NCBI RefSeq assembly: GCF_021134715.1
Contig: NC_060020.1
Location: 5,022,001 to 5,086,000, forward strand
Direction of reading: 5' to 3'
Length of the DNA stretch: 64,000 nucleotides
Origin: Daphnia pulex
Lineage: Eukaryota; Arthropoda; Branchiopoda; Diplostraca; Daphniidae
Under the pieces are notes generated by a model. It did not search any database. It saw nothing but the letters and a program-made list of their open reading frames with translations, and was not told the origin of the DNA. The stretch's first letter is position 1, and every line of letters starts with the position of its first letter. Made by a program: the position numbers and the translations under genes. Of the stretch, positions 51,154 to 62,470 are shown one piece after another.

Positions 51154-54100
51154 ATGGCGCTCGTCGACAATTTCCCTGGAAACCATCAGCACGGAAGTTC
51201 CCGACTCATGATGATCCAGGTAAAAATTTAAATTTTTAAAATAAGGAACCCTCTTGCGAATTCTTATAGTAGTTATTGCGAGAATAGAATTTCAGTTAGA
51301 TTGCATTTCATATAGCTAGGTCATTTCAAAAGTTGCCAACAGACAGTTTTTACTTTCCAGTTTCGGCAATAATTCTGTTGGGTTGGATCATGAAACCTAC
51401 TGCGCGAGGCAACCGCGCCACACGCAGAGATGGTCACACGCTCTTTATGGCAAAAAACGGGTCCAAGGGAAAGTGAGGGTGACAACAACTTTCAGTCGTT
51501 CATGGCAAGATGCTGGAAAAGCGTGAAAAAAATGAGTTCATTCTCTTCAGCTCGTTCAATGATACGAGCTACAACAGAGTAGTTATTAATATTTATGTCT
51601 TGTAGAATTACTCTGAAACGACAAGTAGCGCAGGACGGGATAGTCAATTGAAAAGACTCGTACAATTATATGCATATATGTATTTCATTCCGAATTCCGA
51701 CTAAATTCCAGAATTCCTTATTTTCCGGTTAGTGCAATCGAACCTTTCAGTTCTGGAAAAACACACACAAATGTCAGCGCAGGAAACAAAACAAATTATT
51801 CTTTGTCCATCACGTACCATGTGTAAAGGATATTCACTTGGAGGAACTCGAAGTTGGCAAATTGTTTTCTTATATTAGTCGATCTGCATATGCACAGTAC
51901 ATTCAGAAAAGGAGGAAACGGAAAACGAAAAAAAAACAGAGAGGAAGGAGTTTTTGGTCCCGCAGTTGGAGACGATAAGAGAAAAATTGTGGAAGCGGAA
52001 CAAAGTGTGGTTGTTGCTCAAAGTCAAGTAGAAATGTTGTTGGCACAAGTATATATGGATAAAAGAGAAGAAGAAAACTGGTTTTAGCCGGCGATGGCTA
52101 TTCCCGAGTCGTCGGCCGCGTTTATTGCGCCATTGCCACCGAGAGAGGAATAGAACGAGACACAGAGAAGAGCCGAACCAGGCATGACAGAAAAAAACAT
52201 GGCCGTCGGACGCCACCGGGCTCCCGCCAACATCCGTTCCGAGTTAGTGGTCATCGGTGCGCTGTTTACCACCGATTCACATCACCGCCTACCGTTGCGT
52301 ATTTTTTTTCTTTTATTATTTTTCATTTCTTTATCTTGGAAAAAGAAAATTGTCTTGATTGAGATATTTCTTCCTCCAATTGCATCCGCCAAAGACGCGG
52401 AGTAAATTAAATCTCGTAAAAATATTGAACAAAAGAGGATAACACAGAAGGTTTTACTCTTTGAAATTTAAGTTTTGTTTGTTACTTTCTCAGCATTTGT
52501 ATAGTCCCTATGCCAACATGGTATTGCCGAAAGGTGTGATGGCTATCGCTGAGTGACCGTGACGCCAGTCTGTATTTGCGCGATCCATTTAGTTGACTGC
52601 ATGACTGCAGTTGGGCCATCGACCCATGCTGGAAGTGGTGTAAAATATACGTACGTAGGATGCAAGGGCCATACTGTAGATTCCAAGGAGAGAGAGAGAG
52701 AGACGTGGAGGAAAAGAACCAGAAGCTCTCACCGCAAATACAACATTTGTCTCCTTGGAAATTTTTCTTTTCCAACACGCCCCCCCTGTAACATACGTTC
52801 AGTCCACCACAAGAGTCCTTCGAATTGGATTCTGCGGGAAATGCGCAACAGAAAGATAATTACTTTAAAGAGTTGGACGGAGAAACAAAAGAAATACCAT
52901 CAGTTCCCTTTAATTTGCGAGTTTCCTTGTGTTCACGAACGTAAAGTAGAATAAGCAAACATGCCATAATTTTAAACCATAATTTATCTCAAACTAGATG
53001 TCTGAAACTGAACAATTTTTATGTATTCTCGAGGCAAAACGAGCCAAAAGAAATGAAAGAAGACAAAAAAAAAACAATCGATTTTTCACGAGCGGTAGAC
53101 CGAAAAGAGCCAACCAAATAAAACACCAAAGAAACAGAATGACGTTAAAATAAAATAGAAGAAAACAGATCGCATGTTTTGACTAGCTGTGTACAAAAAA
53201 CACGACGCCAACACCTGGCGCACAAGATATACAAGTGCAATCAGAGTGGAAACAAAAGCGGAGTGGGCAAGAAAGCGTTAGGACACACACTCTATAGGCA
53301 TTCTATATCGACCGGAAGTGTTCACAGCAGTGAGGACGACAAAAGTCGAGTTTATCATAGAAGAAAAATTCATTCTTGAGAGAGAACGTAAATAGTCATG
53401 GTCTACCACTTTTATCCCGTCACATTCTCCGACAGTCATTAAGAGGCATACACACACGAAGGAATAAATTATTAGACAAACATGGGAAGTATAAGCGCTA
53501 AAGGTAACACCTTTCCCAATATGCTATATAAGTATATAGGTCAAATCTCTAAATTCAAAGCGAAACTGTTTGTAATAATAATCTAACTAGAAATCTAAGA
53601 CATGCTATGTAACATGAGGAACGCCCATGGATTTCCATCGATTCGGTTCAGTCCGTCTCCGCATAGTTACAGAGATTTGACATCACGAAACAGCGGCGAC
53701 CTTGATTACGTTGAGCTCAATGCCCCATCGATAATTGCGACGTCATTGCCAAACCGATTCTTGGGCCTTGATTATAATCCAGACCTTAGAAATTGATTTC
53801 ACGCATTCTGCGCATATGCGGTGAAAGCAAGGCGGAATAAAGCTAATCGAGATTTCTAGCGGCCAAATAGATTTTTTCCCCCCCGGAATGATTTATAATA
53901 TTATCAATAAAATATAGAGCTCTAGTGGCATTCGTGTTTGGGACGCATTAATTTTGTTTTTAGAAATTATGGCACGTTGATGACAAAACAATGCGTGACT
54001 AAATCGTTTAGAAATCGCATTTTTACCCCCTTGTTTCGTGCGTGAAATGGTGCTGGCGTCTTCCATTCCATTCGATCTCGTTAAGGAGAGAAATTCCTTT

Positions 54101-57100
54101 GCTCTACGACTTTTTTGTCCATTCATTTTCTCGTTCCATGACATGTCGTTTGCATTGACCCAGACGGTCGTAACACGTCGACACGGGGGGGAGGTCAGCG
54201 TTCATTAAGACTATAAGCCAACCCCAAATGTCGTTGCGGAAGTAAATTTATATGCGGAATATAGTTGGCGAAGTAAAAAAAAAAAAAGAAAAACATAAAC
54301 TGACAACGCGCATAGTTAGTGGAAAATTGGACTTGCTATTTCATTGTGAAGCTCTGGCGTTTTTTTACGACTTTTACGTTTTCCAACTATCTGGTGCGTG
54401 CAAGCAGAGCCAACTCGCCATTTCATAATAATGCGCGATGGAAAAGAGAAAAAAAAAATCACGCATCGCCGCTAATCATCCTAGCTGCAAAGTCATAACA
54501 GACTGCGATAATCTTTATTTTCTGGTTCACTTTTTTTTTCCGCACAATTCACTACGTGTATTCTCACGAACAAAATAAAAACCAATAAAAAAAAATATTT
54601 CTTCAATGACCGTTACAAGCATCCGCCATGTCTTTTTTTTTCCTCAGATGGTTCTAGAATCACGAGAATAGTAATAATAATACCCAGAGCTTTCTATTGA
54701 ATTGTATAGATCGGGCCGGCTTTGAACACACACACACACACAATCAAGCAGTTGGTATCTCATACGCAATACCAATAAAAAGATCGTGTAGACGTCAGAA
54801 CAGATCGATCAACAAAAGGGCACACCCTGTCGGTGCGCATGGGAGAACGAATGCACGAAACCGACCGAAAAGATACACGATGTAACGGCCGTCAGTGTGG
54901 GTCAGTCGCATACTCGGTTCCGTTCTGTTAAGGTCCTTATATAGATCTCATTTGAATTCAAGAATTATTTCTTTCTCCAAATAACAAATAATAAACCCAT
55001 CGTTGCATCCTTTAAGCGTGACCTAATCTGATTTGGTAAGGTGGATTATTCAGTTTTTCCTAGCTGTGTGTATGACGCTGCTGGGAACCAAGCGCATGTG
55101 CTGGCGGTTTATTCTTCGTTACATTTTTATTTGTATTTTTTTCTCTATATCATTTAGGCTCGTTTCCAGCAGCGCCAGCAGGAGGAAAAAGAGCACAAGC
55201 TGTTCGCCATGTTGGAAGAGCAGCACGACGCGGCCGCGGGAGATGGGGGCGGCGGTCTCGGCTTGATACCGGCCACTCGGACGCACAGCAATGGCAGCAG
55301 CAACAGTCAGCATAACAGTGCCAGCAGCACTGCCTCTCTGTCATCCTCTATGGGTTCTTCGCTCGCCTCCTCGCTAGGATCTACCGGCAGTGGAATGGCT
55401 GTACCAGGAGGTGGAAAGGTATCAGCATATAATCTTCTTCCCAATTGCCACTCTGTTGAGCTAAAACAGCCCAAAAAAAGGAAAAAAAAAAAAAACGAAG
55501 TCATTTTGAAATGAATGTGGAATTTCAGGTGCGGCAGATGTTCGAAGACCGACGCAATCAAATTAACGGCCGGCCGCCCGTCTATTCCAAGAATGCCGAG
55601 AACCGCAAAAACATACCTGTGACCACAAGGGGATGGGACAGATCGCATCCACTGGATCCTCTGCCTTCTAATAACTCGCATGACAGGAATCTCAAGGTTC
55701 CTACCGGTCATAGCCAGCAGCAGCAACGCAGCCGGGCACGTGGTGTTAGTCTGGAGCGTGGAGCTCACGCTTTCGGCGATGGCCCTTCTGATAGCATCCG
55801 CCGGAGTAAGAGCCAATACCAAGTGGACGACGTCCCAGGTGGGATGATCCGCAGTCCTAATAAACGACCCACGCCGTCCGATGGCCAGCAGTTGCTGAAC
55901 GTGTCGGCCACTTTGAAACCCAAGAGCATGACGTCTTTGTTGGACGACAATCAGAACAACGTCAACAACCATTCGACCAGCAACAAGACGATTCCGAGAT
56001 TCGGATACAATCAGTCGCCCGTGCGAAACCCTTCCCAGCGCTACCAGCAGCAAAATTACCGGTAAATTTATAGCTTTTTTAGTCATTACGTGACCAAGTA
56101 TAATCAATCAATTTTGATTATATTAACAGGGAAGATGTCGTGGATGGCGGAAATTCAGGAAGAACAGTTGGCCAGCATTATCGAGGTAGAAGCCAGACCA
56201 ACGATGAATATCAAGCAGCTGATCGGACGGATGAATCCTCGAGGCAAGCCGCCAGTCTGGCAGCGGCCGCGGTGGCCGCTGCTGCCGAAACGACCCGTCG
56301 TCTAGAGCGCGAAAAAGCGCAGATTCAAGCGGAAGCCAAACGACGCGAAGAGGAGCTCATGAACACTATCAGACAACAACAACAACAACTCCAACGACTT
56401 CAGCAAGCTGCTATGCTGGCTGAACAAAAAGCTAAAGTATGCCTAACATCAATCAACCTAAATAAAGCCATCGCATACCTTTTGTTCCTATTCTACTTCT
56501 ATGGAGCGATGTCGATCGATGGAATGAGCTGTGGGGTTTCGTAAAAAAACCGACCCACATTATTCTATAGTCCATGCAATCCCGTTCGTGAAGGTCAGAC
56601 GATCGGGTCGCAGTTGTTGATGGATAGTTACATTCATCATTCAGCCGAATTGAACACAACTTTGGGGGTTGCCATGACGACTTGGAGGGGGAAGTAAACA
56701 ACACATGGTTACGTTCCCAAAGTTTTATATGTTGTCATAACAACATTCGATTGATCTATCACACTGTTCTATCTTGTCTGTTTCATTATTCAAACGCTTT
56801 CACTCAAAGGGTTTAGTCGGGATAAAACGAGAATGCGATCTAAAGTTGATTTTAATAAATTTTGTTTTCTTAAAAAAAATCTAACTTTAACTAAATTTTT
56901 TAAAAATCATTCTAGGCAGCAGCGGCGGCAACAGCAACAAATTCACGGCCAACAAGGACCTCTTACCGACCACCGGATGAGAGTGATGATTCGAAATCAA
57001 GCGTTTCGGATGACGCTGTCATTTCTCCGCCTAGTTCCAGAGGCTGGAATCCAACGTCCACTGCCAAAGTATACATTTTGATATAACTTTTTCTCTTTGG

Positions 57101-58240
57101 TTTATTTCGCTAAATCGTTTTCTTTTTTTTCTTTTTTTAATTTTGTTGTAGAAACCCACGGTAAATCGTACCCATGAAATGAGTCCCCCACCGTCAGCAC
57201 CGAAACCGAAATTGGCACCGAAACCGGTGCTGGAATCACCGACGCCAACCAAGAGCACTACAACTACAATGCCTCGCAAATCGATTTTTGCGACCGGGCC
57301 GTCAGCCGGTGGTAAAGACGGCCTGGTATCGTGTTCACTGTGCGGCCGCAATTTCGCTTCGGACCGAATAGAAAAACACGAAGGCATTTGCGCCAAAACC
57401 AAGTCCAAGAAGCGCAAGGTCTTCGACATCACCAAGATGAGGGTCAAAGGCACAGAAGCCGAGAGCTTCGTCCTGGCTCCACCTGGTCGCAATAACCAAC
57501 AAAATGCGCACACGACCAATAACAAGAAGCCAATTAGTGTTGGTCAGCACATTTTGCAACAGCAACAGCAGGCGACAAAAAGTGCTATTGCTCCGAGTGC
57601 CAAGGCATTGGTATGGATGCATTCGCGTTCTTAACAACTGAAGTGCAAATTTTGAATATTATTCTATCTCTCAGGAGGATGGCAAGAAAGCCGATTGGCG
57701 CAAAAAGCACGAATCTTTCATCGAAGCTATACGAGCTGCCAAAGGTTTGTTATGAGAATGCTAAAATGCTAATGTAAATTATACCGAATACTTACGATAT
57801 ATGAATTTCCTCTTCAGCCATGCAGAAGCATCTCAAGGCAGGAGGGAAGGTGTCGGATCTGCCTCCTCCACCGCCGTCTGATACAAGTAAAAACACACAC
57901 ATAAACTCTGTTCAAATATAATTCCAAAACCTGAATACTTGGTTTTATTTAATAATTCCATTTTATGAAATTAAATTTTAATAAATTTTATTTTATTTTT
58001 AAATAAATTCCAGGTGACTACATTACATGTCCGTATTGCCAGAGGTCAGTTAATAAAAACAACTTTATAAATATTAGTTTTCAAATAATTATTAAAAAAG
58101 CTTCCCATAAATTATTTCCAAATTGTGAATTCATTTTATTATTCCACTTCCTATTTAGACGTTTCGCACCAGGAGCGGCGGACAGGCACATTCCGAAATG
58201 TTCGACCATTTTATCCAACAAAAAAACTGTCCGAAAGTAA
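51154..58240 (+). CDS. ZC2HC1-like: ZC2HC1-type double C2HC zinc-finger protein with long N-terminal extension
   Basis: Seen: coding exons 51154-51219, 55158-55418, 55529-56061, 56130-56436, 56916-57068, 57152-57610, 57675-57744, 57818-57886, 58014-58044 and 58159-58240, all phase-consistent; 676 residues. The ATG follows a TTTTCAG acceptor at 51126. N-terminal charged helix (ARFQQRQQEEKEHKLFAML), Ser/Gly-rich disorder, a coiled coil at about 340-389 (ETTRRLEREKAQIQAEAKRR), then two C-X2-C-X11-H-X3-C fingers: Cys501/504, His516, Cys520 (CSLCGRNF...) and Cys645/648, His660, Cys664 (CPYCQRRF...). Between them are KKRKVFD and WRKKHESFIEAIRAAK, characteristic of the ZC2HC1 (FAM164) family. Known: the fingers bind zinc; molecular role is poorly defined. 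Vertebrate ZC2HC1A is about half this length, so the N-terminus is an extension. Confidence 0.9.
51220..55157 (+). other. 3.9-kb first coding intron of ZC2HC1 gene
   Basis: By far the longest intron of the gene; the other coding introns are 65-480 bases. It has GA and A-rich tracts and a short CA run near 54729-54741. No exon with matching phase 0 at both ends was seen, but a small alternative exon cannot be excluded. Confidence 0.55.
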
Positions 58241-58577
58241 AACGATTTTGGGAGTTAGAAAGTGAAGGAGCCACTGATTAGACGGAACTAACCGCAACGG
58301 CAGTCTAGCAAAAAAAAAAAAAAAGTGAAGTAAAAGCAACAAACCATTATGTAGCTGTATGTATGCGGTATGCTTTGCCTAGCTACGGATTTTCTGCAAG
58401 GAACGTATACACAATATTCTCTACTATTTCATGAAAGCGTCGATCGCACTAAAATACAGGATACAGCCAGCTCCTTCAAAATATGACTAACAATTTATTT
58501 TTATTTTAAAATTAATGGATACGAAATACACTAACGGCCGTTACACAAGTGAAAACTTCAAAATTATTTGACACAAA
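58241..58577. other. ZC2HC1 3' UTR meeting a converging exon
   Basis: Downstream of the ZC2HC1 stop. An A-run lies at about 58310-58324. No standard AATAAA. The minus-strand exon at 58578 also ends here, so the two genes converge within about 340 bases. Confidence 0.5.
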
Positions 58578-58685
58578 TTAAATCCAAAGTTGCTTCAATG
58601 CGGAATCGGGTGTTATATTGTCCAATGCTTCCTGAACCAATCGACAGACATCACGCCCGACTTCTTCCATAGTGGCATCTACAAC
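58578..58685 (-). CDS. Orphan C-terminal exon, gene not identified
   Basis: After a textbook acceptor (TATTTTTCAG) the minus strand is open in phase 0 for 35 codons to TAA: VVDATMEEVGRDVCRLVQEA then LDNITPDSALKQLWI. The helix-like, mixed-charge composition and clean end look like a real C-terminus. No matching upstream exon is visible to the right before the repeat-protein cluster. The rest of the gene may lie across a long intron, beyond the window, or have been lost. I do not recognise the family. Confidence 0.45.
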   Translation of the reverse strand, partial: VVDATMEEVGRDVCRLVQEALDNITPDSALKQLWI

Positions 58686-58721
58686 CTGAAAAATATAACA
58701 TTAATCTAATGGCTCATGGCT

Positions 58722-58749
58722 GTCAATAGGTGGCAGTCAATAGGTGGCT
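58722..58749. repeat. Two-copy 14-bp tandem repeat
   Basis: GTCAATAGGTGGC occurs at 58722-58734 and again at 58736-58748, directly upstream (minus strand) of the orphan exon. Confidence 0.85.
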
Positions 58750-59729
58750 GAAACTATGTCCACCAGGTAGCGCGAGTGTGTTCAGCACTGACGCAGATCG
58801 GCCATTTTGTTTCAAGACGCAGTAGAGATGGGTTGTTGGTCGTGACGTTTCTCACGATGAAAATTAAAAGGTATTTATTGTTAATTTCCTATTGTTATTT
58901 TCCTATTATTATTTTCCTATTGTTATTGAATTAAAATGTTGATGTGAAAATTTACAGGTTATTTAGCTCGTAGAAACCAATTTGCCAAATCATTCAACTC
59001 AGGCTTGGAAGTGCCCGTACCTTGCAGAAATGGCGTGCCTCGTGTGTCTTGCTGCCTCTTCTTAGGCGTACGTCCATGCAACAGCAAAAAGTAATTATTT
59101 TGATCAAATGTCTTGCAAAAGTACTACAGATTTAGTTAACATGACTAGAGAGTAAACCAATTTGGTCCGCTACTATAGAAATTTTGAATCACATATCAAT
59201 GTTATTTTGTTGGACTGCGTAGTTTTCTGTTACTCTTTGTTCTCTATTGCTATAATGAGTGTGTACACAGTTGTGTTATTTGAAAATAATTTTCTTTTCT
59301 GAAATAGGTATAACTTAACTGCTTTAACGCTGTTGGTTACCTTGTTGCAGCCAAATGGGGAAAGGTGTGATGAAGACGGATGGAACCATTGCATGCAGCA
59401 TGCGGTTGCTGTGATATTCAGAAGTAGCTGTGCTGGTGTTATCCTGAAATTGCTGTGCTGTTGTAGCTGAGCTGTTCCATCTGGGTTCCTGACTTGAAAA
59501 TTTTTGTGTTGTTGTTTGCGTGCCAGTATTTTGTGTTGTGACTTCAAATAGTTTGATCTGTCGTCTTTTGAGTTTTCATTCAATCATGCAGTATACGACT
59601 GAGGCAACCTGATCAATGTCAGGTTTGACACAGTCGACAACTGCTAGATAAAACAAGCTTTCTGCGCCAAACAAATAATAATTTGCATATAACTTGCATC
59701 ATATTATTATCGCGGTAGAGAAAGCGACA

Positions 59730-59749
59730 GGCCCCCCCCCCTGGGGGCC
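59730..59749. repeat. GC-rich inverted repeat in AT-rich context
   Basis: GGCCCCC at 59730-59736 can pair with GGGGGCC at 59743-59749 across a short C-rich loop. It stands out because the following 300 bases are mostly A and T. There is no T-run that would suggest a Pol III terminator, and no gene ends here. Confidence 0.55.
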
Positions 59750-60179
59750 ACAGGAAAAATTTGAATTCAAATATAAATTTTGTATCAACTTTGATTATGA
59801 ATAAACTTTGTATATAATAAAATTTTCGAATAAAATTTTTCGCGAAAAATTTTTAATAATTTGGTGTAAGGGGAATTTTTTTTAAATTTTTTTTCAAAAA
59901 CAAAAGTCTGGACTTAGCAGAAATAATGGGTGGTGATTTTGAGAAAATTGTTTGTTGGACTTTGAATTTTAATTATAGAAAAAATAAAAGGAAGAGAGTT
60001 TAAATATTATTAAATTGTAAAAATAATAAGTTTGAATTTTTATTGTTGTATTTTACAAGATAATGATTTGTAAGTTTACATGGCACTCAGAAATATTTTC
60101 TCACATCACGAAATGATCAGCAGGAGGAAAGGTACTTCAGGAGAAAATAGACATAGACGTAATTTATCGATCAATCTTG

Positions 60180-60632
60180 TATTTCAGCAATCTTTCAACA
60201 CATCCAGTGAAATACTTCAGAACTTCGATAGGTCGGAGCAACATAAGTAGTGGTGACAAAGTCAGGAGAATTGCTGGTGTAATACATATGAACTTCAGAT
60301 GGTAGTAGTTTGGAGCAGAGTAATACTTAAATTCCTCGATGTGGTATACCAGGCAGAGTACTTGGTTGTGTAATAGGCGGCTTCTTCGGTGTAGTACTTA
60401 AGGGCTGCGGCGTTGTAGCTAGATGTAGGGAAGACCGTGGTGTAGTAGACTGGAGCATCAGGGTAGTGTTTCAGTTCAACGTAGCACGAAAGAGCAGCTT
60501 TTGTGTGGCAAGTTGGGATGCTAATACTTGACCGCCTCAGTTCTGGTTGAGTAGATCGGGGCAGAGAAGTACTTTGCCACTTCGGTGTAGTATTCGACCG
60601 TTTTGGTGTAGCAGCTTCGAACAGAGAAGTAA
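60180..60632 (-). pseudogene. Decayed Tyr/Thr/Pro repeat array (tail of the downstream repeat gene)
   Basis: Minus-strand repeat units of the same type as the gene to the right (YYT, KYY and SAP motifs, for example EYYTEVAKYFSAP, ALKYYTEEAAYYTTK, TTTYVAPTYRSSEV) continue past that gene's stop, but are spread over different reading frames and broken by stops, for example the TAG at 60521-60523. This is what remains of a longer array after indels, unless the indels are assembly errors. Confidence 0.6.
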
Positions 60633-61113
60633 TTAGGAGTGTCGGTGCAGTAAGTAGCTGAGAAATGAGTAATACTTGGGAGCCTTGGTGTAGTCGGATG
60701 GGGCAGCATGCGTTGTCATGTAGTACTCCGTCGCCTTGGTGGTGTAGTAACTCGGGGCAGAGTAATACTTCAGGGCGTCATTGTAGTGGCTCAGGGTAGC
60801 GTAAGTTGTGGTACAAAACTCCGGTGCTTTAGTTGTGTAGTACTTGAAGACCTCGGTGCAAGGACTGGTCGTTGCGTAAATTGTTGTTGTGTAGTAAGGC
60901 GGCGGCGTTGCGGTTTGGTATTCTCCATCGCATGGAGACATCGGTACACCAGTGGTCGACCCAGCCATCATCAATACAACACACAACAGCAGCACGACGC
61001 CATAATTAACTAGAAAATTAATAAATTTAAACATAAAGATTAAATAATAACAGGCATACATAAATAAAACAGTAGAATTGATACAAAACTCGTGCAAAAA
61101 AATATTTACCCAT
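60633..61113 (-). CDS. Tyr/Thr/Pro-repeat secreted protein, truncated by frameshift
   Basis: ATG G at 61113-61110 splices (G|GTAAAT ... CTAG|TT) to exon 61009-60633, giving 126 residues. A signal peptide (MVNYGVVLLLCVVLMMAG) is followed by STTGVPM and loose repeats such as PPPYYTTT, KYYTTKAPEF, KYYSAPSYYTTKA and APKYYS. The frame then shifts at about 60653-60657, where an extra T appears (AGCTACTTACTGC); the repeat continues in the next frame and the protein ends in TAA at 60633. Known: Tyr-rich short repeats are common in arthropod cuticle, silk-like and secreted matrix proteins. Function here is inference only. It has no visible promoter of its own: its leader lies directly against the repeat array of the upstream copy. 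Confidence 0.5.
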
Positions 61114-61126
61114 AATTGCGAACCGG

Positions 61127-61843
61127 TTACACGATGAGGAATGCAGATGGGGACAGATGCAGGTGGTAGTACTTGAGCGCTTTGGTGTTGTAGTAATTAG
61201 AGGCCTCGGTGCAGTAGACACGGGCAGCATACAAAGTCGTGTAATATTCGGTGCCTCACTGATGTAGTACATAGGAGCCTCGGTGTAGTACTCTGGCTCT
61301 CTGGTGATGTAGCTCAGGGCAGAGTTATACTTCTTGGCGGCGGTGTAGTAGCTCGGGGCAGCGTAGGTTTTAGCGTAGTACTTAAGCTTTTCGGTGTTGT
61401 AGTAAATAGGGGCATCGGTGTAGTAGGCAGGGGCATCATAAGTTGTGGTTTAATACTCTGGAGCCTTGGTGGTGTAGTACTTGGAGGCCTCGGTGTAGTA
61501 AATGGCCGTTGCGTATGTTGTTGTGTAGTAAGGCGGCGGCGTTGCGGTTTGGTATCCGCCATACCCAGGAGACATCGGCACACTCGTCGTCGACCCAGCC
61601 ATCAACGATACAACACCCAACAGCAGCACGACGCCATAGTAACTAGACAATTAATAAATTTAAACACTGATATTCAATCAAACTGGCATATTAACAAATA
61701 TTAAAAAATAGTAGGATACATACAAAAAAATGTTTAAAAAAGAATAATTACCTATGCTTCCGCACTAGTAATACGATGAGGAAGGCAGATGGTGACAGAT
61801 AGTGCGCTGCAGTTGATGCCGTGTCGGAGATCCTCACTCGACT
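61127..61843 (-). pseudogene. Tandem paralogue of the Tyr/Thr/Pro-repeat gene, decayed
   Basis: Leader exon 61843-61752 and second exon from 61642 match the neighbour's layout. Four lesions are visible. (a) The start codon position, ATGG|GT in the neighbour, reads ATAG|GT here (61755-61752). (b) Exon 2 starts TTACTATGG instead of TTAATTATGG, one base short. (c) A TAT TAA replaces TAT TAC inside KAPEYY (TAA at 61452-61450). (d) One base is missing in GCACCGAATATTAC near 61250; past it, the repeats (EYYTTLYAA ... KALKYYH) resume in another frame. Between lesions the repeats are well preserved (TTTYDAPAYYTDAPIYY, KTYAAPSYYTAAKKY), so decay looks recent. Sequencing error could explain some, hardly all, of these. 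Confidence 0.65.
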
Positions 61844-61876
61844 GATTTACCTTCGCCTTTTCTCTCTCCTTTTATA
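61841..61876 (-). promoter_or_regulatory. TATA box and initiator for the repeat-protein pair
   Basis: On the minus strand TATAAAAG (61876-61869) is followed by TCAGT (61845-61841), the arthropod initiator, whose A at 61843 would be +1, 33 bases from the start of the TATA. Spacing is canonical. It sits just upstream of the decayed copy's leader exon and is the only core promoter I see for either copy. Confidence 0.75.
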
Positions 61877-61950
61877 CGATTTTTTTTCTCACCCTCACCT
61901 CTAAAGCCTTGCGGGTGTTGTACCTGCTTGATAATGATGCAAAACGTTCC

Positions 61951-62243
61951 GTCCTCACCCAACCTCTACACCGCTGCATGACACGTTTTTCTCCGTGACC
62001 TTCGAGTGTGACTGTCCTTTCCTTTATTTGCAGGTTGACGTTGCTAGGGATGGGTCTACAACAACCAATATCAAAATGAATACCAAATGGTTATGTAACA
62101 CATCCCGTTCTCACATAGCCCCTACACCACTGCATGACACGTTTTACGTAAAAGTTCTCTGTAACCTTCGAAAGTGAAGGTCATACAATCTGGCCTTTCT
62201 TTCTGCAGGTTGACGTTGCTGGGTGGTTGGGATGGGACTACAA
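61951..62243. repeat. Two diverged direct copies upstream of the repeat-gene promoter
   Basis: Copy 1 (about 61951-62061) and copy 2 (about 62104-62243) share an ordered set of blocks: CTACACC(A/G)CTGCATGACACG, a TGACCTTCGA/TAACCTTCGA block, a pyrimidine stretch, GCAGGTTGACGTTGCT, and GATGGG(T/A)CTACAA. Copy 2 carries extra bases. They begin about 75 bases upstream of the TATA box, so they could be duplicated upstream control sequence. Confidence 0.8.
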
Positions 62244-62470
62244 AACTACAACTTTAATATTATAATAATAGTTAACAAAAAGTTTAGTATTGATTCGGGT
62301 TTATTGCCGACAATTTATGCCGATAAAGAACCAAGTTATATAAATGCATTGAATATAAAAGTGGCATATAAAATATAAAGAAAACTATAGAGTAAAAAAT
62401 ATAAACACTATTAAGCGAAATTATTGGGGGAACCGTTTAGGACTAAATTTGCTGAGCTTTTAGCAGCAGT
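62244..62470. other. Spacer and EcKinase 3' UTR
   Basis: AT-rich sequence between the duplicated segment and the EcKinase stop codon. A CCAATAATTT on the minus strand about 45 bases past the stop is the nearest thing to a polyadenylation signal. Confidence 0.4.

Larger units (their letters stand above)
58686..60179. other. Gene-poor, AT-rich stretch
   Basis: Contains a 14-base tandem duplication at 58722-58749, a GGCCCCC/GGGGGCC hairpin at 59730-59749 and very AT-rich sequence from 59750 to 60060. A 44-codon open stretch on the plus strand (58960-59091, ARRNQFAKSFNSGLE...) follows a TTTACAG acceptor, but no upstream exon supplies a start in the matching phase. No supported gene. Confidence 0.5.

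Noticed and set aside
55307..56107. 266-codon open frame on the minus strand
   Set aside because: Antisense to ZC2HC1 exons 2 and 3 and running through their intron; the plus-strand exons have good splice sites and family continuity.
58855..59091. Possible two-exon small gene on the plus strand
   Set aside because: The ATG before the donor leads in the wrong phase to a stop (TAG) shortly after the acceptor; the open 44-codon segment has no start.
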